Assembly (NCBI GenBank): GCA_016716565.1
Contig: JADJWC010000002.1
Location: forward strand, 124,001 to 188,000
Direction of reading: 5' to 3'
DNA from: a bacterium
GTDB taxonomy: Bacteria > Bacteroidota > Ignavibacteria > Ignavibacteriales > Ignavibacteriaceae
Length of the DNA: 64,000 bases
Positions within the stretch are counted from its first letter, which is position 1. Each line of letters starts with the position of its first letter. Under the pieces are notes generated by a model. That model did no database searches, was not told the origin of the DNA, and was given only the letters and a program-made list of their open reading frames with translations. The translations under genes and the position numbers were made by a program. Positions 34,336 to 43,744 of this stretch are shown piece by piece.

Positions 34336-37007
34336 TTTTGGTTGATGTAGTTCTGAATTTCCTTATTAGTCTCTTCTATGATTTTATTAAACCTTTCTAT
34401 TCTCGCATTTATATTCACCCAATCTTTATTTTTCCCTGAAAGTTCGATCGCATAAGCTTCATCACCAACTTGTATCGCACCTATTGAATAGCTCGAACCT
34501 TTAATTGAGTGAACAGTCTCAACTATTTTCGCCAGGTCGTGATTTGCCAGCAGTTCATTAAGGTGATTGTATTTATCATCCAGATCTGATAGAAAAGACA
34601 GGAGCAGATCTTTTTCGAATTCCTTATCTCCAAGACTAACATTTTTCAACCTGTCCTTGTCCAGAACAGGACTATGCTTGTGCTGAGGCTCATTAACGAC
34701 TGAAGTATTTTCGTCTTTACGGATATCAAGCAACACATCTATTTTTTTTACAAGTTCCTGACCGGATACCGGCTTTGAAATATAATCTGTCATCCCGGCA
34801 TTCAAACACTTTTCTTTATCACCCATAAGTGCATGAGCAGTGAGTGCAATAATAGGAATATCACGTTTGGAATTTGGGAATGAACGGATTTTTTCCGTTG
34901 CAGTAAACCCATCTACGTTCGGCATTTGTAAATCCATAAGAACAAGATGATAGCTACCGTTTGATACTGCATTCACAGCTTCCATTCCATCGCATACCGC
35001 AGAAACATTAAAACCAAAGGTGCTTAATATTTTCATGGTTACTTTTTGGTTTATGAGATTGTCTTCTGCAAGAAGAATATTAAATTTTTCACGTTTCTTT
35101 TTAAATCCGTTTCCACGGAAGCTTTCAATACTGCCGAGAAACTGATTTTCAAATGTTTCTTTTTCAATCTGACCTTCAGTTAATGCATCACGCTCGGTCT
35201 GAATCCTGCAATTGATTGTAAAGCTGAAAGAGCTTCCTTCACCTTCTTTACTGGTAACACTAATTTTACCGCCGAGAAGTTCCACATATTCCTTACTTAT
35301 TACCAATCCTAGTCCCGTACCATGAGCGAATGATTCATAAAAATCACCTAACTGAGAATAAGGTTTGAACAATTCTTTTATTTTCGATTCAGGAATTCCG
35401 ATACCTGTGTCAGTAACAGAAATTGAAACTTCGACTTCATCATTGCTTTTTCTTTTTGTTTTTGCAGCTATTATGATTTCACCATCCGATGTGAATTTCA
35501 CGGCATTGTTCAATAAGTTGATCATTATCTGCCGGAGCTTTACCATATCGCCAATCAATAAAGAATCAATTTCTGCAGGAATTTCCTTTTTGATCCTTAC
35601 ATTTTTCTCGTTCGCTTTTAATGATACAACGGAAATAGATTGATCTACCACATTAATCAAATTGAATCTGACTTTTTCTACTTTGGCTTTTCCGGCTTCA
35701 ATTTTTGAAAGGTCGAGGACCGAGTTTATAATATCCAGTAATGATTCAGATGATTGACGTGCATTTGTTGAAAAGAATTTTAATTCCTCTTCACTTGAAT
35801 ATGCACCGGCTTCAATCAAGGAGAGAAATCCTAAAATTCCGTTTATTGGAGTTCTGATTTCGTGGCTGAGATTTGCCAGGAATTTACTCTTTGTTCCGCT
35901 GATCCTGATAGCTTCCTTAGCGAGTTTTTCATTCTTCTCTTTTTCCTCTTTCAACATTTTAGCAACTAATTTTCTGTCTTCTTCTATTTTAACCTGTTCA
36001 GTGATATCATAAATGTTACCTTCGAAATAAATATTTCCAAATTCATCTTTAACAACTCGGTCATTCAGTCGCACTACGGCAATTGATCCGTCTTTCTTTT
36101 TTAATCTTACTCTGTAATTCTCAACTTTACTATTTGTCATCAATTCTTTTATAAGTTTATTCCTGTCTTCCTGATCAGCATAAAGTTCTTTAATATTTTT
36201 TTCCATTAACTCAACACTGTTAGAATAGCCGAGTATTTTTGTAAAAGTCTGATTGATAGTGAGCAATTTACCTTCAGCGGTTGATTGGAATATTCCTTCA
36301 AGTGAGTTATCAATAATCGCTCTGTATTTCTGATCCGATTGTTCTATTTGAAGATTTCGTTCGGCTAGAAAAAAACGCATCCTGAAATTGACTGCACAGG
36401 CAACAATAGATACCACGCTGAGGCACAAAACAAATATCACAGATTCTTTCATATTTGGAAGGAAGTAAATGCTGTGATTGTTGAAAAGTATTGAGGCGGC
36501 GAAAGTCAGGTTATAATATATTGCTACAATTATCTGGTGTTTAATCTCCCAGCTTAAAAAAAGTGCGGAAGAAAATATCATCAAACCAACTATACTGGAA
36601 TTAACCAGAATTGTTGACGGTAATAGATAAATCATCAAGCCGGATGAGATGATAATGCTTAGTAATAGTAAATGAATTAGAAAAATCGATCTTTTAACCG
36701 ATGTGCCATTACTGGATGTTGCAAGTACCAAAAATGCTATCAGTGTTGAAGAGAGTCTGATAAAGTAAATCTCAATTGAATTCTCCGGAAAGTATCGCAC
36801 TTCTAATATCATAGCGAATGATCCGAACAGTGCTACCAGCACAGCCATAATACGCAGCGGTACATAAAGCAGGCGTTCAAGTTGCTCTATCAACTCCTTG
36901 TATTTCTCTTTTGAGAGCGGGAATTTATTCTTAAAAATAAATTCAAAAATTGAAGAGCTTATAGCCGAGGTAAATTGAGAGCCTTTATTTATATTTATTG
37001 AGTTCAA
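34332..37007 (-). CDS. Hybrid histidine kinase (MASE-like TM, PAS, HK, REC, HPt)
   Basis: 891 residues: about six membrane helices (50-210), a PAS/PAC domain (about 225-340), HisKA with LSHEIRTPINGILG (His about 382), HATPase_c (DTGIGIPESKI, GTGLGLVISKEY), a receiver with Asp in LVLMDLQMP (about 689) and a C-terminal HPt with the phospho-His in VHSIKGSSYS (about 832). This is a full phosphorelay on one chain (BarA/ArcB-like). No response regulator gene lies beside it, so the output is unknown. Confidence 0.92.
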   Translation of the reverse strand: MNSININKGSQFTSAISSSIFEFIFKNKFPLSKEKYKELIEQLERLLYVPLRIMAVLVALFGSFAMILEVRYFPENSIEIYFIRLSSTLIAFLVLATSSNGTSVKRSIFLIHLLLLSIIISSGLMIYLLPSTILVNSSIVGLMIFSSALFLSWEIKHQIIVAIYYNLTFAASILFNNHSIYFLPNMKESVIFVLCLSVVSIVACAVNFRMRFFLAERNLQIEQSDQKYRAIIDNSLEGIFQSTAEGKLLTINQTFTKILGYSNSVELMEKNIKELYADQEDRNKLIKELMTNSKVENYRVRLKKKDGSIAVVRLNDRVVKDEFGNIYFEGNIYDITEQVKIEEDRKLVAKMLKEEKEKNEKLAKEAIRISGTKSKFLANLSHEIRTPINGILGFLSLIEAGAYSSEEELKFFSTNARQSSESLLDIINSVLDLSKIEAGKAKVEKVRFNLINVVDQSISVVSLKANEKNVRIKKEIPAEIDSLLIGDMVKLRQIMINLLNNAVKFTSDGEIIIAAKTKRKSNDEVEVSISVTDTGIGIPESKIKELFKPYSQLGDFYESFAHGTGLGLVISKEYVELLGGKISVTSKEGEGSSFSFTINCRIQTERDALTEGQIEKETFENQFLGSIESFRGNGFKKKREKFNILLAEDNLINQKVTMKILSTFGFNVSAVCDGMEAVNAVSNGSYHLVLMDLQMPNVDGFTATEKIRSFPNSKRDIPIIALTAHALMGDKEKCLNAGMTDYISKPVSGQELVKKIDVLLDIRKDENTSVVNEPQHKHSPVLDKDRLKNVSLGDKEFEKDLLLSFLSDLDDKYNHLNELLANHDLAKIVETVHSIKGSSYSIGAIQVGDEAYAIELSGKNKDWVNINARIERFNKIIEETNKEIQNYINQN

Positions 37008-37084
37008 TTATTGCCTTAATCAGCAAGTATAAATCGTTATGTCACTAAATTTTATCAAGATTATTCTTCACATTTAATGCCATC

Positions 37085-37654
37085 ATGGACTTCCTGTATT
37101 CAATAGATTTATCAATATTTTACTTCTTCAATCATACCATTTCTACCGGATTTTTGAATAAGTTCTTTTCCATAATTACAGATGTAAATAAGTGGTATAT
37201 AGCTTATGTTATTCTTGTTGGAATTGCTTTCTTTAAAGGCGGAAGAAAAGGCAAGATTGCCGTCATCGGATTAATTCTTTTGATCATTGTTACGGATCAG
37301 ACTGGTTACAGATTACTCAAAGAATCTATCGAGCGAATAAGACCGTGCAATGCTCTTGCTGATGCAATAACGCCTGTTGGTTGCGCAGGAGGATTTTCAT
37401 TTCCATCGAACCATGCACTTAATAATTTTGCGGCAGCTGTATTTCTATTAAGATTGTTCCCTGCATACAAATGGACATTTTTAGTTGTGGCGACTTTAGT
37501 TTCTCTGTCGAGGATTTATCTCGGTGTTCATTATCCTTCAGATGTTATCGGTGGTGCATTAATCGGTGCCGGGTTTGGCTACTTGTTCTCAATTGCGGCG
37601 ATAAAAACTGATGAATATTTTCAAAAGAGATCAAATGCTGTTTCATCACAATAA
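37085..37654 (+). CDS. PAP2-family membrane phosphatase
   Basis: 189 residues with five or six helices and the three PAP2 motifs: KESIERIRP, SFPSNHA and SRIYLGVHYPSDVIGG. It likely removes phosphate from a lipid such as undecaprenyl pyrophosphate or phosphatidate. First gene of a five-gene plus-strand run. Confidence 0.9.
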   Translation: MDFLYSIDLSIFYFFNHTISTGFLNKFFSIITDVNKWYIAYVILVGIAFFKGGRKGKIAVIGLILLIIVTDQTGYRLLKESIERIRPCNALADAITPVGCAGGFSFPSNHALNNFAAAVFLLRLFPAYKWTFLVVATLVSLSRIYLGVHYPSDVIGGALIGAGFGYLFSIAAIKTDEYFQKRSNAVSSQ

Positions 37655-38117
37655 AATTGTTTTCAAGCGATTATTTTTTTTCTCGGCTGTTATGATAATT
37701 TGTTTGTACACTGGTTTAAATTTTGGTCAGGAGACACAAAAAAGTTTTGGAAACCTTATTGTCATCATCACAGGTTTCTCAAACGAGGAAGGCAATTGCA
37801 GGTTTGCACTGGATAATTCAAAATCAGTTTATGAGCGAGAAGACTCTGTTTGGATCGGAAAGGTTTTACCGATAATTAATAAAAAAGTTGTCGTTGAAAT
37901 AGATTCCTTATCGTACGGTGAGTACGCTGTGAGAGTGTTCCATGATGAAAATGAAAATGAAAAAATTGATACTAACTTTCTCGGTATACCGACAGAAGAT
38001 TATGGATATTCAAACGATGCTTCAGACTGGTTTGGACCACCTTCCTGGGAAAAAGCAAAATTTATTTTCAATAAACCTGAAATGACAATAGAAATTGAAG
38101 TAGATTCGTTTCTTTAA
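37635..38117 (+). CDS. DUF2141 secreted protein
   Basis: About 160 residues. I chose the ATG at 37635, which gives a basic start, a hydrophobic signal helix (about 12-30) and an AGAG ribosome site; the frame also opens at 37611. Both overlap the PAP2 end. DUF2141 shows GNLIVIITGFSNEEGNCRFAL and VFHDENENEKIDTNFLGIPTE. Family function is unknown; often periplasmic. Confidence 0.82.
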   Translation: MLFHHNKIVFKRLFFFSAVMIICLYTGLNFGQETQKSFGNLIVIITGFSNEEGNCRFALDNSKSVYEREDSVWIGKVLPIINKKVVVEIDSLSYGEYAVRVFHDENENEKIDTNFLGIPTEDYGYSNDASDWFGPPSWEKAKFIFNKPEMTIEIEVDSFL

Positions 38118-38140
38118 ATATTAATTATTCTTGTGAGATT

Positions 38141-38641
38141 ATGTCTTCAATTGAAGAAAAAATAGTAGAAAAATTCTTTTCAAAGCTCGACAAAAAACTA
38201 ACGGGCTGGATGGCTAATTACGGATTGTTAGTTCTGAGGATAAGTCTTGGAATAGTTTTTTTCTGGTTTGGCATATTAAAATTTTTTCATGGTTTAAGCC
38301 CGGCTGAAGATCTGGTTAGGAACACAGTCTATTTTGTTGATCCTGATTTATTTCTTCCTGTGCTTGCAACTTGGGAATCTTTAATCGGCATAGGATTGAT
38401 CACAGGAAAATTTCTTCGCTTTACAATTCTTCTTTTATTCCTGCAAATGCCGGGAACAGCATTACCTCTTCTCATTCTTCCTGAAAAAGTGTGGACGGTT
38501 TTCCCATACGGTTTAACTCTCGAAGGTCAATATATTGTGAAAAATCTTGTTCTGATTGGCGCGGGTCTGGTTATTGGTGCCACAGTTAGAGGTGGAGGAA
38601 TTTTGAGTGACTACAAAGTTTTGCTAAAATCAAATGAATAA
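38141..38641 (+). CDS. DoxX-like membrane protein
   Basis: 166 residues with four helices; LRISLGIVFFWFGILKFF and WESLIGIGLITGKFLRF are DoxX-type motifs. DoxX relatives are linked to quinone or oxidative-stress functions. Here it lies 26 bases before a carbonic anhydrase gene. Confidence 0.8.
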   Translation: MSSIEEKIVEKFFSKLDKKLTGWMANYGLLVLRISLGIVFFWFGILKFFHGLSPAEDLVRNTVYFVDPDLFLPVLATWESLIGIGLITGKFLRFTILLLFLQMPGTALPLLILPEKVWTVFPYGLTLEGQYIVKNLVLIGAGLVIGATVRGGGILSDYKVLLKSNE

Positions 38642-38667
38642 AAACTAGCAGGTATTAAACCATATTT

Positions 38668-39300
38668 ATGAAATCTTTAAAGCAACTATTTGAGAACAAT
38701 CGCAGATGGTCATTAAGCCAGACACAATCCGATCCTGATTTTTTTAATCGGCTCGTCCATCAGCAGACGCCGGAATATTTGTGGATTGGCTGTTCCGACA
38801 GTAGAGTACCTGCAAATCAAATTGTTGGATTAGCTCCAGGTGAACTTTTTGTTCACAGAAATTTGGCAAACCTTGTGGTTGATAACGACCTCAACTGCGT
38901 GAGTGTAATTCAGTTTGCGGTTGAAATCCTAAAAGTAAAAAACATTATTGTCTGCGGTCATTACGGCTGTGCAGGAGTAAAAGCAGTATTGGAAGGCACT
39001 AAGCTGGGAATCACAGATGACTGGCTTTCGCATTTAAAAATCATTAGGCATAAACACGCCAAATTAATTGACTCAGGAAAAGAATATTCTTACCGTCTTA
39101 AAAAACTTTGTGAATTAAATGTGATTGAACAGGTATTCAACGTTTGCAATATAAGTGTTATTCCGAATGCCTGGCAAAAGAAACAATCACTCACTATTCA
39201 TGGTTGGATTTATGACATTAAAGATGGATTGCTGCAAGATCTTGATGTTTGTATATCGAACTCAAACGAATTAATGGAAGCTAAAACAAAAGCAGTATAA
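38668..39300 (+). CDS. can: Beta-class carbonic anhydrase
   Basis: 210 residues. Zinc and active-site motifs: CSDSRVPANQIVGL (Cys about 42, Asp-Arg dyad) and CGHYGCAGVKA (His, Cys). It interconverts CO2 and bicarbonate in the cytosol. Same operon as the DoxX protein. Confidence 0.93.
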   Translation: MKSLKQLFENNRRWSLSQTQSDPDFFNRLVHQQTPEYLWIGCSDSRVPANQIVGLAPGELFVHRNLANLVVDNDLNCVSVIQFAVEILKVKNIIVCGHYGCAGVKAVLEGTKLGITDDWLSHLKIIRHKHAKLIDSGKEYSYRLKKLCELNVIEQVFNVCNISVIPNAWQKKQSLTIHGWIYDIKDGLLQDLDVCISNSNELMEAKTKAV

Positions 39301-39323
39301 GAACTATTCAAACAAAATTAAAA

Positions 39324-39767
39324 ATGAATCCAAAGGAAATAATTAATTCACTGAATAATCTTAACCCGGAACAGAAAGCACTATGGGGAAAGATGACTCC
39401 GCAGCATATGGTTGAGCATCTGTTTATTGCTGTTCAGGCAAGTATTAATGAAATTGAAGTGAAGGTTTACACCGAAGAAAGAAAAATTCCTGTACTTAAA
39501 AGATTGTTCTTTCGGGATGGAGAATTTCCAAAAGAATTTATGAATCCTGCTATTGGTCCTGATTTATTGAATCTTAAATTCAATGATCTCCAATCAGCAA
39601 TCAAAGAAATTGAAAGCGTTTTAATGAGATACAACAAATTTTTCGAAACAAATCCTTCGACAAAAACCATTCATCCGGTATTTGGTTACCTGACGAAAGA
39701 TGAATGGGATATTTTCCATAAGAAACATTTTAAGCATCACCTTTCCCAGTTTGGAATATCCGATTAA
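39324..39767 (+). CDS. DinB-like/DUF1569 protein
   Basis: 147 residues, with conserved His in PQHMVEHL and in FHKKHFKHHLSQFG, which match the metal triad of DinB-like four-helix proteins. No partner gene hints at a substrate. Last gene of the operon that begins with PAP2. Confidence 0.72.
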   Translation: MNPKEIINSLNNLNPEQKALWGKMTPQHMVEHLFIAVQASINEIEVKVYTEERKIPVLKRLFFRDGEFPKEFMNPAIGPDLLNLKFNDLQSAIKEIESVLMRYNKFFETNPSTKTIHPVFGYLTKDEWDIFHKKHFKHHLSQFGISD

Positions 39768-39871
39768 ACAACCCTGCTTCCCTTCCTCATCAGGTTTGAC
39801 GTTTTATTAATAACTGCTTTCATTCCATCAATTATTATTTTAGTATTGGTAAGAACAAAAAAAGTTTTCCG

Positions 39872-40984
39872 ATGAATACTTACAATACATCTCAAAAATC
39901 CGAACCCCGAATCCGGCAAACTATCCGAAGCGATTTCCGGCAGACAAAAATCAAAGAAGAATTCAAATCCGAGTATAAAGATCTGAAGCAATATTTTCTG
40001 ACTGAAGAGCGGAAGAAAAAGCTTGAGAGCATGAACGCATTTAAGAAATTTTTTGTTCTTCCGTGGTGGCTCCTAAAAGCGATGTATCTCCGGCTGACTC
40101 CGTTCAGAAGAATTCTTTTTTTCATAGGGTTAATAGTATTAATAACATCTGGAAACATCCAAACAGATGGAAGTGAGACAACACTGTCCTTGAATATATC
40201 AGCTATACTTGTCGGAATAATTTTTTTATTCATACTTGCGCTTGAATTAAAAGATAAACTATTGGCAAAAACAGAGCTTGAGGAAGGCAGAGCAATCCAG
40301 CAGGCATTGATGCCGGAACAATCACCAAAAGTAAATGGATGGGATATCTGGCTGTTCACTCGTTCGGCGAATGATGTTGGAGGTGATTTACTTGATTTTA
40401 TTCAGGTTGGAGAAAATAAATTTGGTGTTGCTGTCGGTGATGTTGCTGGCAAAGGATTGAGTGCTGCACTGCTGATGGCAAAGCTGCAATCAACTATCCG
40501 CGCAATAATTTATGATCAGCTTCCTTTGAGTAGAATGTGTCAAAAGTTAAATTCGATTTTTTACAGAGATAGTCCTTCCAAAATATTCGCTTCACTTGTT
40601 TATACTGAGATATCAAATTCATCCGGTGAGATTAATTTTATTAATGCCGGACATTATCCTCCTTTGGTTGTTAAGAAGGAACAAATCATAAAGTTAAGTA
40701 AAGAATCGCCGGCACTTGGATTAATGATTAATGCTGATTTCTCAGAAAAAAGTATTTCTCTTGAAAAAGATGAATTTATGTTGATTTATTCCGATGGATT
40801 GACTGAAGCACAAAATGTTTCAGGTGATTTCTTTGAAGAGAAAAGGCTGATTGATCTACTGAATAAGAAACACTATTTAACTTCCCGGCAGCTCGGAGAG
40901 ATGATAATTGAAAATGTAGACTTCTTCAGGGGAAAAGTGCCAGCACACGATGATTTAACTCTTGCGATTTTGAAGAAGGTTTGA
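39872..40984 (+). CDS. RsbU/SpoIIE-type PP2C phosphatase
   Basis: 370 residues. A basic cytosolic N-terminus (about 1-75), two helices (about 80-120), then the PP2C-SpoIIE domain: EEGRAIQQALMPEQ, SANDVGGDLLDF, VAVGDVAGKGLSAALLMA, FINAGHYPPL, YSDGLTEAQN and HDDLTLAIL. The metal-binding Asp residues are kept. It likely dephosphorylates an anti-sigma-factor antagonist; none is encoded nearby. Confidence 0.9.
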   Translation: MNTYNTSQKSEPRIRQTIRSDFRQTKIKEEFKSEYKDLKQYFLTEERKKKLESMNAFKKFFVLPWWLLKAMYLRLTPFRRILFFIGLIVLITSGNIQTDGSETTLSLNISAILVGIIFLFILALELKDKLLAKTELEEGRAIQQALMPEQSPKVNGWDIWLFTRSANDVGGDLLDFIQVGENKFGVAVGDVAGKGLSAALLMAKLQSTIRAIIYDQLPLSRMCQKLNSIFYRDSPSKIFASLVYTEISNSSGEINFINAGHYPPLVVKKEQIIKLSKESPALGLMINADFSEKSISLEKDEFMLIYSDGLTEAQNVSGDFFEEKRLIDLLNKKHYLTSRQLGEMIIENVDFFRGKVPAHDDLTLAILKKV

Positions 40985-40993
40985 AATTTCCAC

Positions 40994-41115
40994 TCCCCTC
41001 CTCTCCGAGGAGGGGACGAAGGGGTGGTGCGACAAAGTTATTTCCGAATTTTTAACTAAACACCACCCCGTCCGGCAACTACCGGACACCCCTCCTCAGA
41101 GAGGAGGGGATAACG
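40994..41115. repeat. Large palindromic repeat, copy 1
   Basis: 122 bases. Left half CCCCTCCTCTCCGAGGAGGGG then ACGAAGGGGTGGTG; the right half is its reverse complement (CACCACCCC...CCCCTCCTCAGAGAGGAGGGG) with an extra hairpin TCCGGCAACTACCGGA at 41071-41086. Directly downstream of the DUF559 gene. Confidence 0.88.
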
Positions 41116-41125
41116 TTTTATTTTA

Positions 41126-41485
41126 TTATTCTTTTCTGAAATGGCTTTTTATTTCTTTAAGCACTTTATCAAGATTTAATAATACTTCCTGATTTTCAAA
41201 TCTGATTACTTTTATTCCTTCAGCTTCAATCTGCTTTGTTCTATTCTCGTCATCTTTAATTGCTTTTTCGTCGAAGTGAAAATCTCCATCGAGTTCAATA
41301 ACCAGTTTTTCTTCCGGACAGTAAAAATCAACAATAAAATTTTTTACGCTTGACTGTCTTCTGAATTTTCTTCCTTCAAACTGACTGTTCTTCAAGTATC
41401 CCCACAGAAATGCTTCAGCTTGGGTTGCATTGTTTCGAAGATGTTTTCTTTTATCCTTCAGATTCTTTCTGTTAAAAGTCTTCAT
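41126..41485 (-). CDS. DUF559 (Vsr-like) endonuclease-domain protein
   Basis: 119 residues. RKHLRNNATQAEAFLWGYLK opens the domain, then FRRQSSVKNFIVDFYCPEE and LVIELDGDFH carry the PD-(D/E)xK-type Asp and Glu residues. DUF559 is related to Vsr mismatch endonucleases and is found in many Bacteroidetes as an isolated small gene. Here it is the only gene between two copies of a large palindromic repeat, 10 and 28 bases away. Whether it acts on these repeats is unknown. Confidence 0.88.
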   Translation of the reverse strand: MKTFNRKNLKDKRKHLRNNATQAEAFLWGYLKNSQFEGRKFRRQSSVKNFIVDFYCPEEKLVIELDGDFHFDEKAIKDDENRTKQIEAEGIKVIRFENQEVLLNLDKVLKEIKSHFRKE

Positions 41486-41512
41486 ACTTAAAATTATAAA
41501 AAGTGCAGGTTT

Positions 41513-41632
41513 ATCCCCTCCTCTCCGAGGAGGGGATGAAGGGGTGGAGGGAGAAAAAGTAGTTATTGAGTTTTAAGTATAAGCACCACCCCGTCACTTC
41601 GTGACACCCCTCCTCATAAATGAGGAGGGGAT
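41513..41632. repeat. Large palindromic repeat, copy 2
   Basis: 120 bases with the same layout and orientation as copy 1. The inner hairpin of the right half is GTCAC-TTC-GTGAC (41593-41605) in place of TCCGGCAACTACCGGA. Confidence 0.88.
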
Positions 41633-41652
41633 ATTAATTTATTTTATAATTA

Positions 41653-43554
41653 TTATTTGAGAAGTATCATCTTTTCTGAATCGGTGAACACAGGTATATT
41701 TCTTTCGTCTATTACTTGTATCGAATAAATATACATTCCGCTTGACATATGACTGTATGTTTTTCCCATCATCACTTCAAACTTTGTAATCTTACTTTTG
41801 TCTTCTGCATTCGGCTGAAAGACTACTTCATAATATCCTTTCTCCTGCCATTCGTTCACTAGTATTCTTACCAACTCTCCTTTCAAATCATAAATACTTA
41901 GTCTAACGTGTCCCCTTTCTTTTAACCTGTATGGAATTTTTGTGGATGGATTAAATGGATTCGGGTAATTTGCCAGAAGTCTGTATCCGTCGTATCCTTT
42001 TGGAGGATGTTCTCCTAATCCTGTTACCAATACATTTATCTCTTCACTCGGATAGCTCTGGTTTCCCTGGTTGTCGAATGCTGTTATCACATAATAAAAT
42101 CTTGTCTCTTTGTTTACCGGTGGAAGCTGATCGTAGTAAAATGTATCCGGTGTTTCTGCTATCATTTTTGTTGAATCGTAGATAAGAATTGTAACTGTAT
42201 CCCTGTAAATCCTGTAATGAGAGAAATCTGCTTCTGTGTTTTTATTCCAGGTTAGTTTTACAAGTCCTTCTTCTATCGTGGCAGTTACATTATGAGGAGG
42301 GCGGGGAGCCAAATCCTCATAAGTATATGTCCAGCCGTAAGGACCACCATAAAGCCCGATGTCGCTTCTGCTTCCGTCTCTGTCAAGAATTGTTGGATCG
42401 CCTGCATCTATTAAAGGTGAATATTTCTCAAGATGAAAATCCAAATCTCCTTGTGTTGTGTCATCATTTACTACCATCGGGTCAACTGAGAGGTTTGTTG
42501 TGTCTGGTGTGAAGCCATAATAATTAATATCGTTATTCCATACGTTGTTGTATTTAAAAATCAGATTCTGTGTGCCCCAGGCTTCTATTCCTCTTTCTGC
42601 ATTCGTAACAACATTATTTTTTACAGAATGATTGGGACCAATACTAATCACATATTCCAAATCTTGAAAGTTCCCTGTCGCATAGTTATTGACTATATAT
42701 AGATGATTGCTTCCATTCGTATAAATTGCATCTATTCCCTGCTCTGCATAAATTTTATTATTGAATACCCAGTTAGAGTCTGAAGCAAAACTATGCAGGA
42801 AAATGCCATCAATACCACCTTTCAGAATTATTATATTGTTTGTTATTGTTGATCTGGTACCGGGTGATTTAGTTATACCATTACTTTTAGTTTCAATATA
42901 ATTAGAATCTATTACCGGTTTATAATTTGAATTATCAGCTGTTATATAAATACCTTCACCGAGTGTCTCGGCTAATGTAAAAATATCATTTCTGCTTATT
43001 CTAGAATTAGAATTATATAATAAAACACCAATTCGTAGATTGAAATAATAATTTCTATAAGCTTGAATATCGGAGAACCAAAGCAAAATACCTGTATTAG
43101 AATTAGAAAATTTGTTTTCTGTTATCAACCCATTTTGTCCTGTTGCGTAAATACCATATCCATAATTAAAGTCATTAGAAGTTCGAATATAGAACCCTGT
43201 CACAAGACAAGAATCTTTCATCGTAATTGTTTTATTGCCAGAAGGAGGGTAAATCCTGCTATCCACGACGCAGGAATCTGTTCCTGCACCAATGAGTGCT
43301 AACCCCGGTATCATCACAACCTGTTCTTGGTAAACTCCGTTGGCAACATAAATGGTATCGCCAAAGACAGAAATGTTAATACACTTTTGTATGCTGTCTG
43401 CGGCGGTTTCCCAGCTTGTGTAGGGTGGTATGCTGCTTCCGGTTTTGCTGACAAATCTAATCGTAGCGTTAAGCGGTAAGCTGTAAGCGATAAGAAGGAA
43501 AAATAAAATCAGGAAGAGAGTTTGGTAATATTTTTTGTAGTCGTTCAAGTGCAC
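41653..43554 (-). CDS. Secreted beta-helix protein with FnIII and sorting domain
   Basis: 633 residues: signal peptide (about 1-31), a right-handed parallel beta-helix (about 60-390, NosD/PbH1-like; DSIQKCINISVFGDTIYVANG, many NNxI/IxxN turns), a fibronectin type-III domain (about 415-510; PPHNVTATIEEGLVKLTW) and the NYPNPFNPSTKIPY sorting domain ending in EKMILLK. The fold suggests carbohydrate binding or cleavage. The gene lies between repeat copies 2 and 3. Confidence 0.88.
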   Translation of the reverse strand: MHLNDYKKYYQTLFLILFFLLIAYSLPLNATIRFVSKTGSSIPPYTSWETAADSIQKCINISVFGDTIYVANGVYQEQVVMIPGLALIGAGTDSCVVDSRIYPPSGNKTITMKDSCLVTGFYIRTSNDFNYGYGIYATGQNGLITENKFSNSNTGILLWFSDIQAYRNYYFNLRIGVLLYNSNSRISRNDIFTLAETLGEGIYITADNSNYKPVIDSNYIETKSNGITKSPGTRSTITNNIIILKGGIDGIFLHSFASDSNWVFNNKIYAEQGIDAIYTNGSNHLYIVNNYATGNFQDLEYVISIGPNHSVKNNVVTNAERGIEAWGTQNLIFKYNNVWNNDINYYGFTPDTTNLSVDPMVVNDDTTQGDLDFHLEKYSPLIDAGDPTILDRDGSRSDIGLYGGPYGWTYTYEDLAPRPPHNVTATIEEGLVKLTWNKNTEADFSHYRIYRDTVTILIYDSTKMIAETPDTFYYDQLPPVNKETRFYYVITAFDNQGNQSYPSEEINVLVTGLGEHPPKGYDGYRLLANYPNPFNPSTKIPYRLKERGHVRLSIYDLKGELVRILVNEWQEKGYYEVVFQPNAEDKSKITKFEVMMGKTYSHMSSGMYIYSIQVIDERNIPVFTDSEKMILLK

Positions 43555-43610
43555 ACTCTCAAATTCGTTTATATAAATATTTTTTAAAATAAAAGAGTAA
43601 TAACACTATT

Positions 43611-43727
43611 CCCCTCCTGCCAGAGGAGGGGACGAAGGGGTGGAGGGAGAAAAATCATTATCGTGTTTTTAACTAAACACCACCCCGTCCGGCAATTGCC
43701 GGACACCCCTCCTCAAAGAGGAGGGGA
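43611..43727. repeat. Large palindromic repeat, copy 3
   Basis: About 117 bases, same family and orientation as copies 1 and 2. It has the inner palindrome TCCGGCAATTGCCGGA at 43688-43703. Confidence 0.88.
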
Positions 43728-43744
43728 TTTTTATTTTTAAATTT

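Noticed and set aside
40994..43727. CRISPR array
   Set aside because: The repeats are about 120 bases, internally palindromic, only three in number and separated by whole genes; no cas genes.
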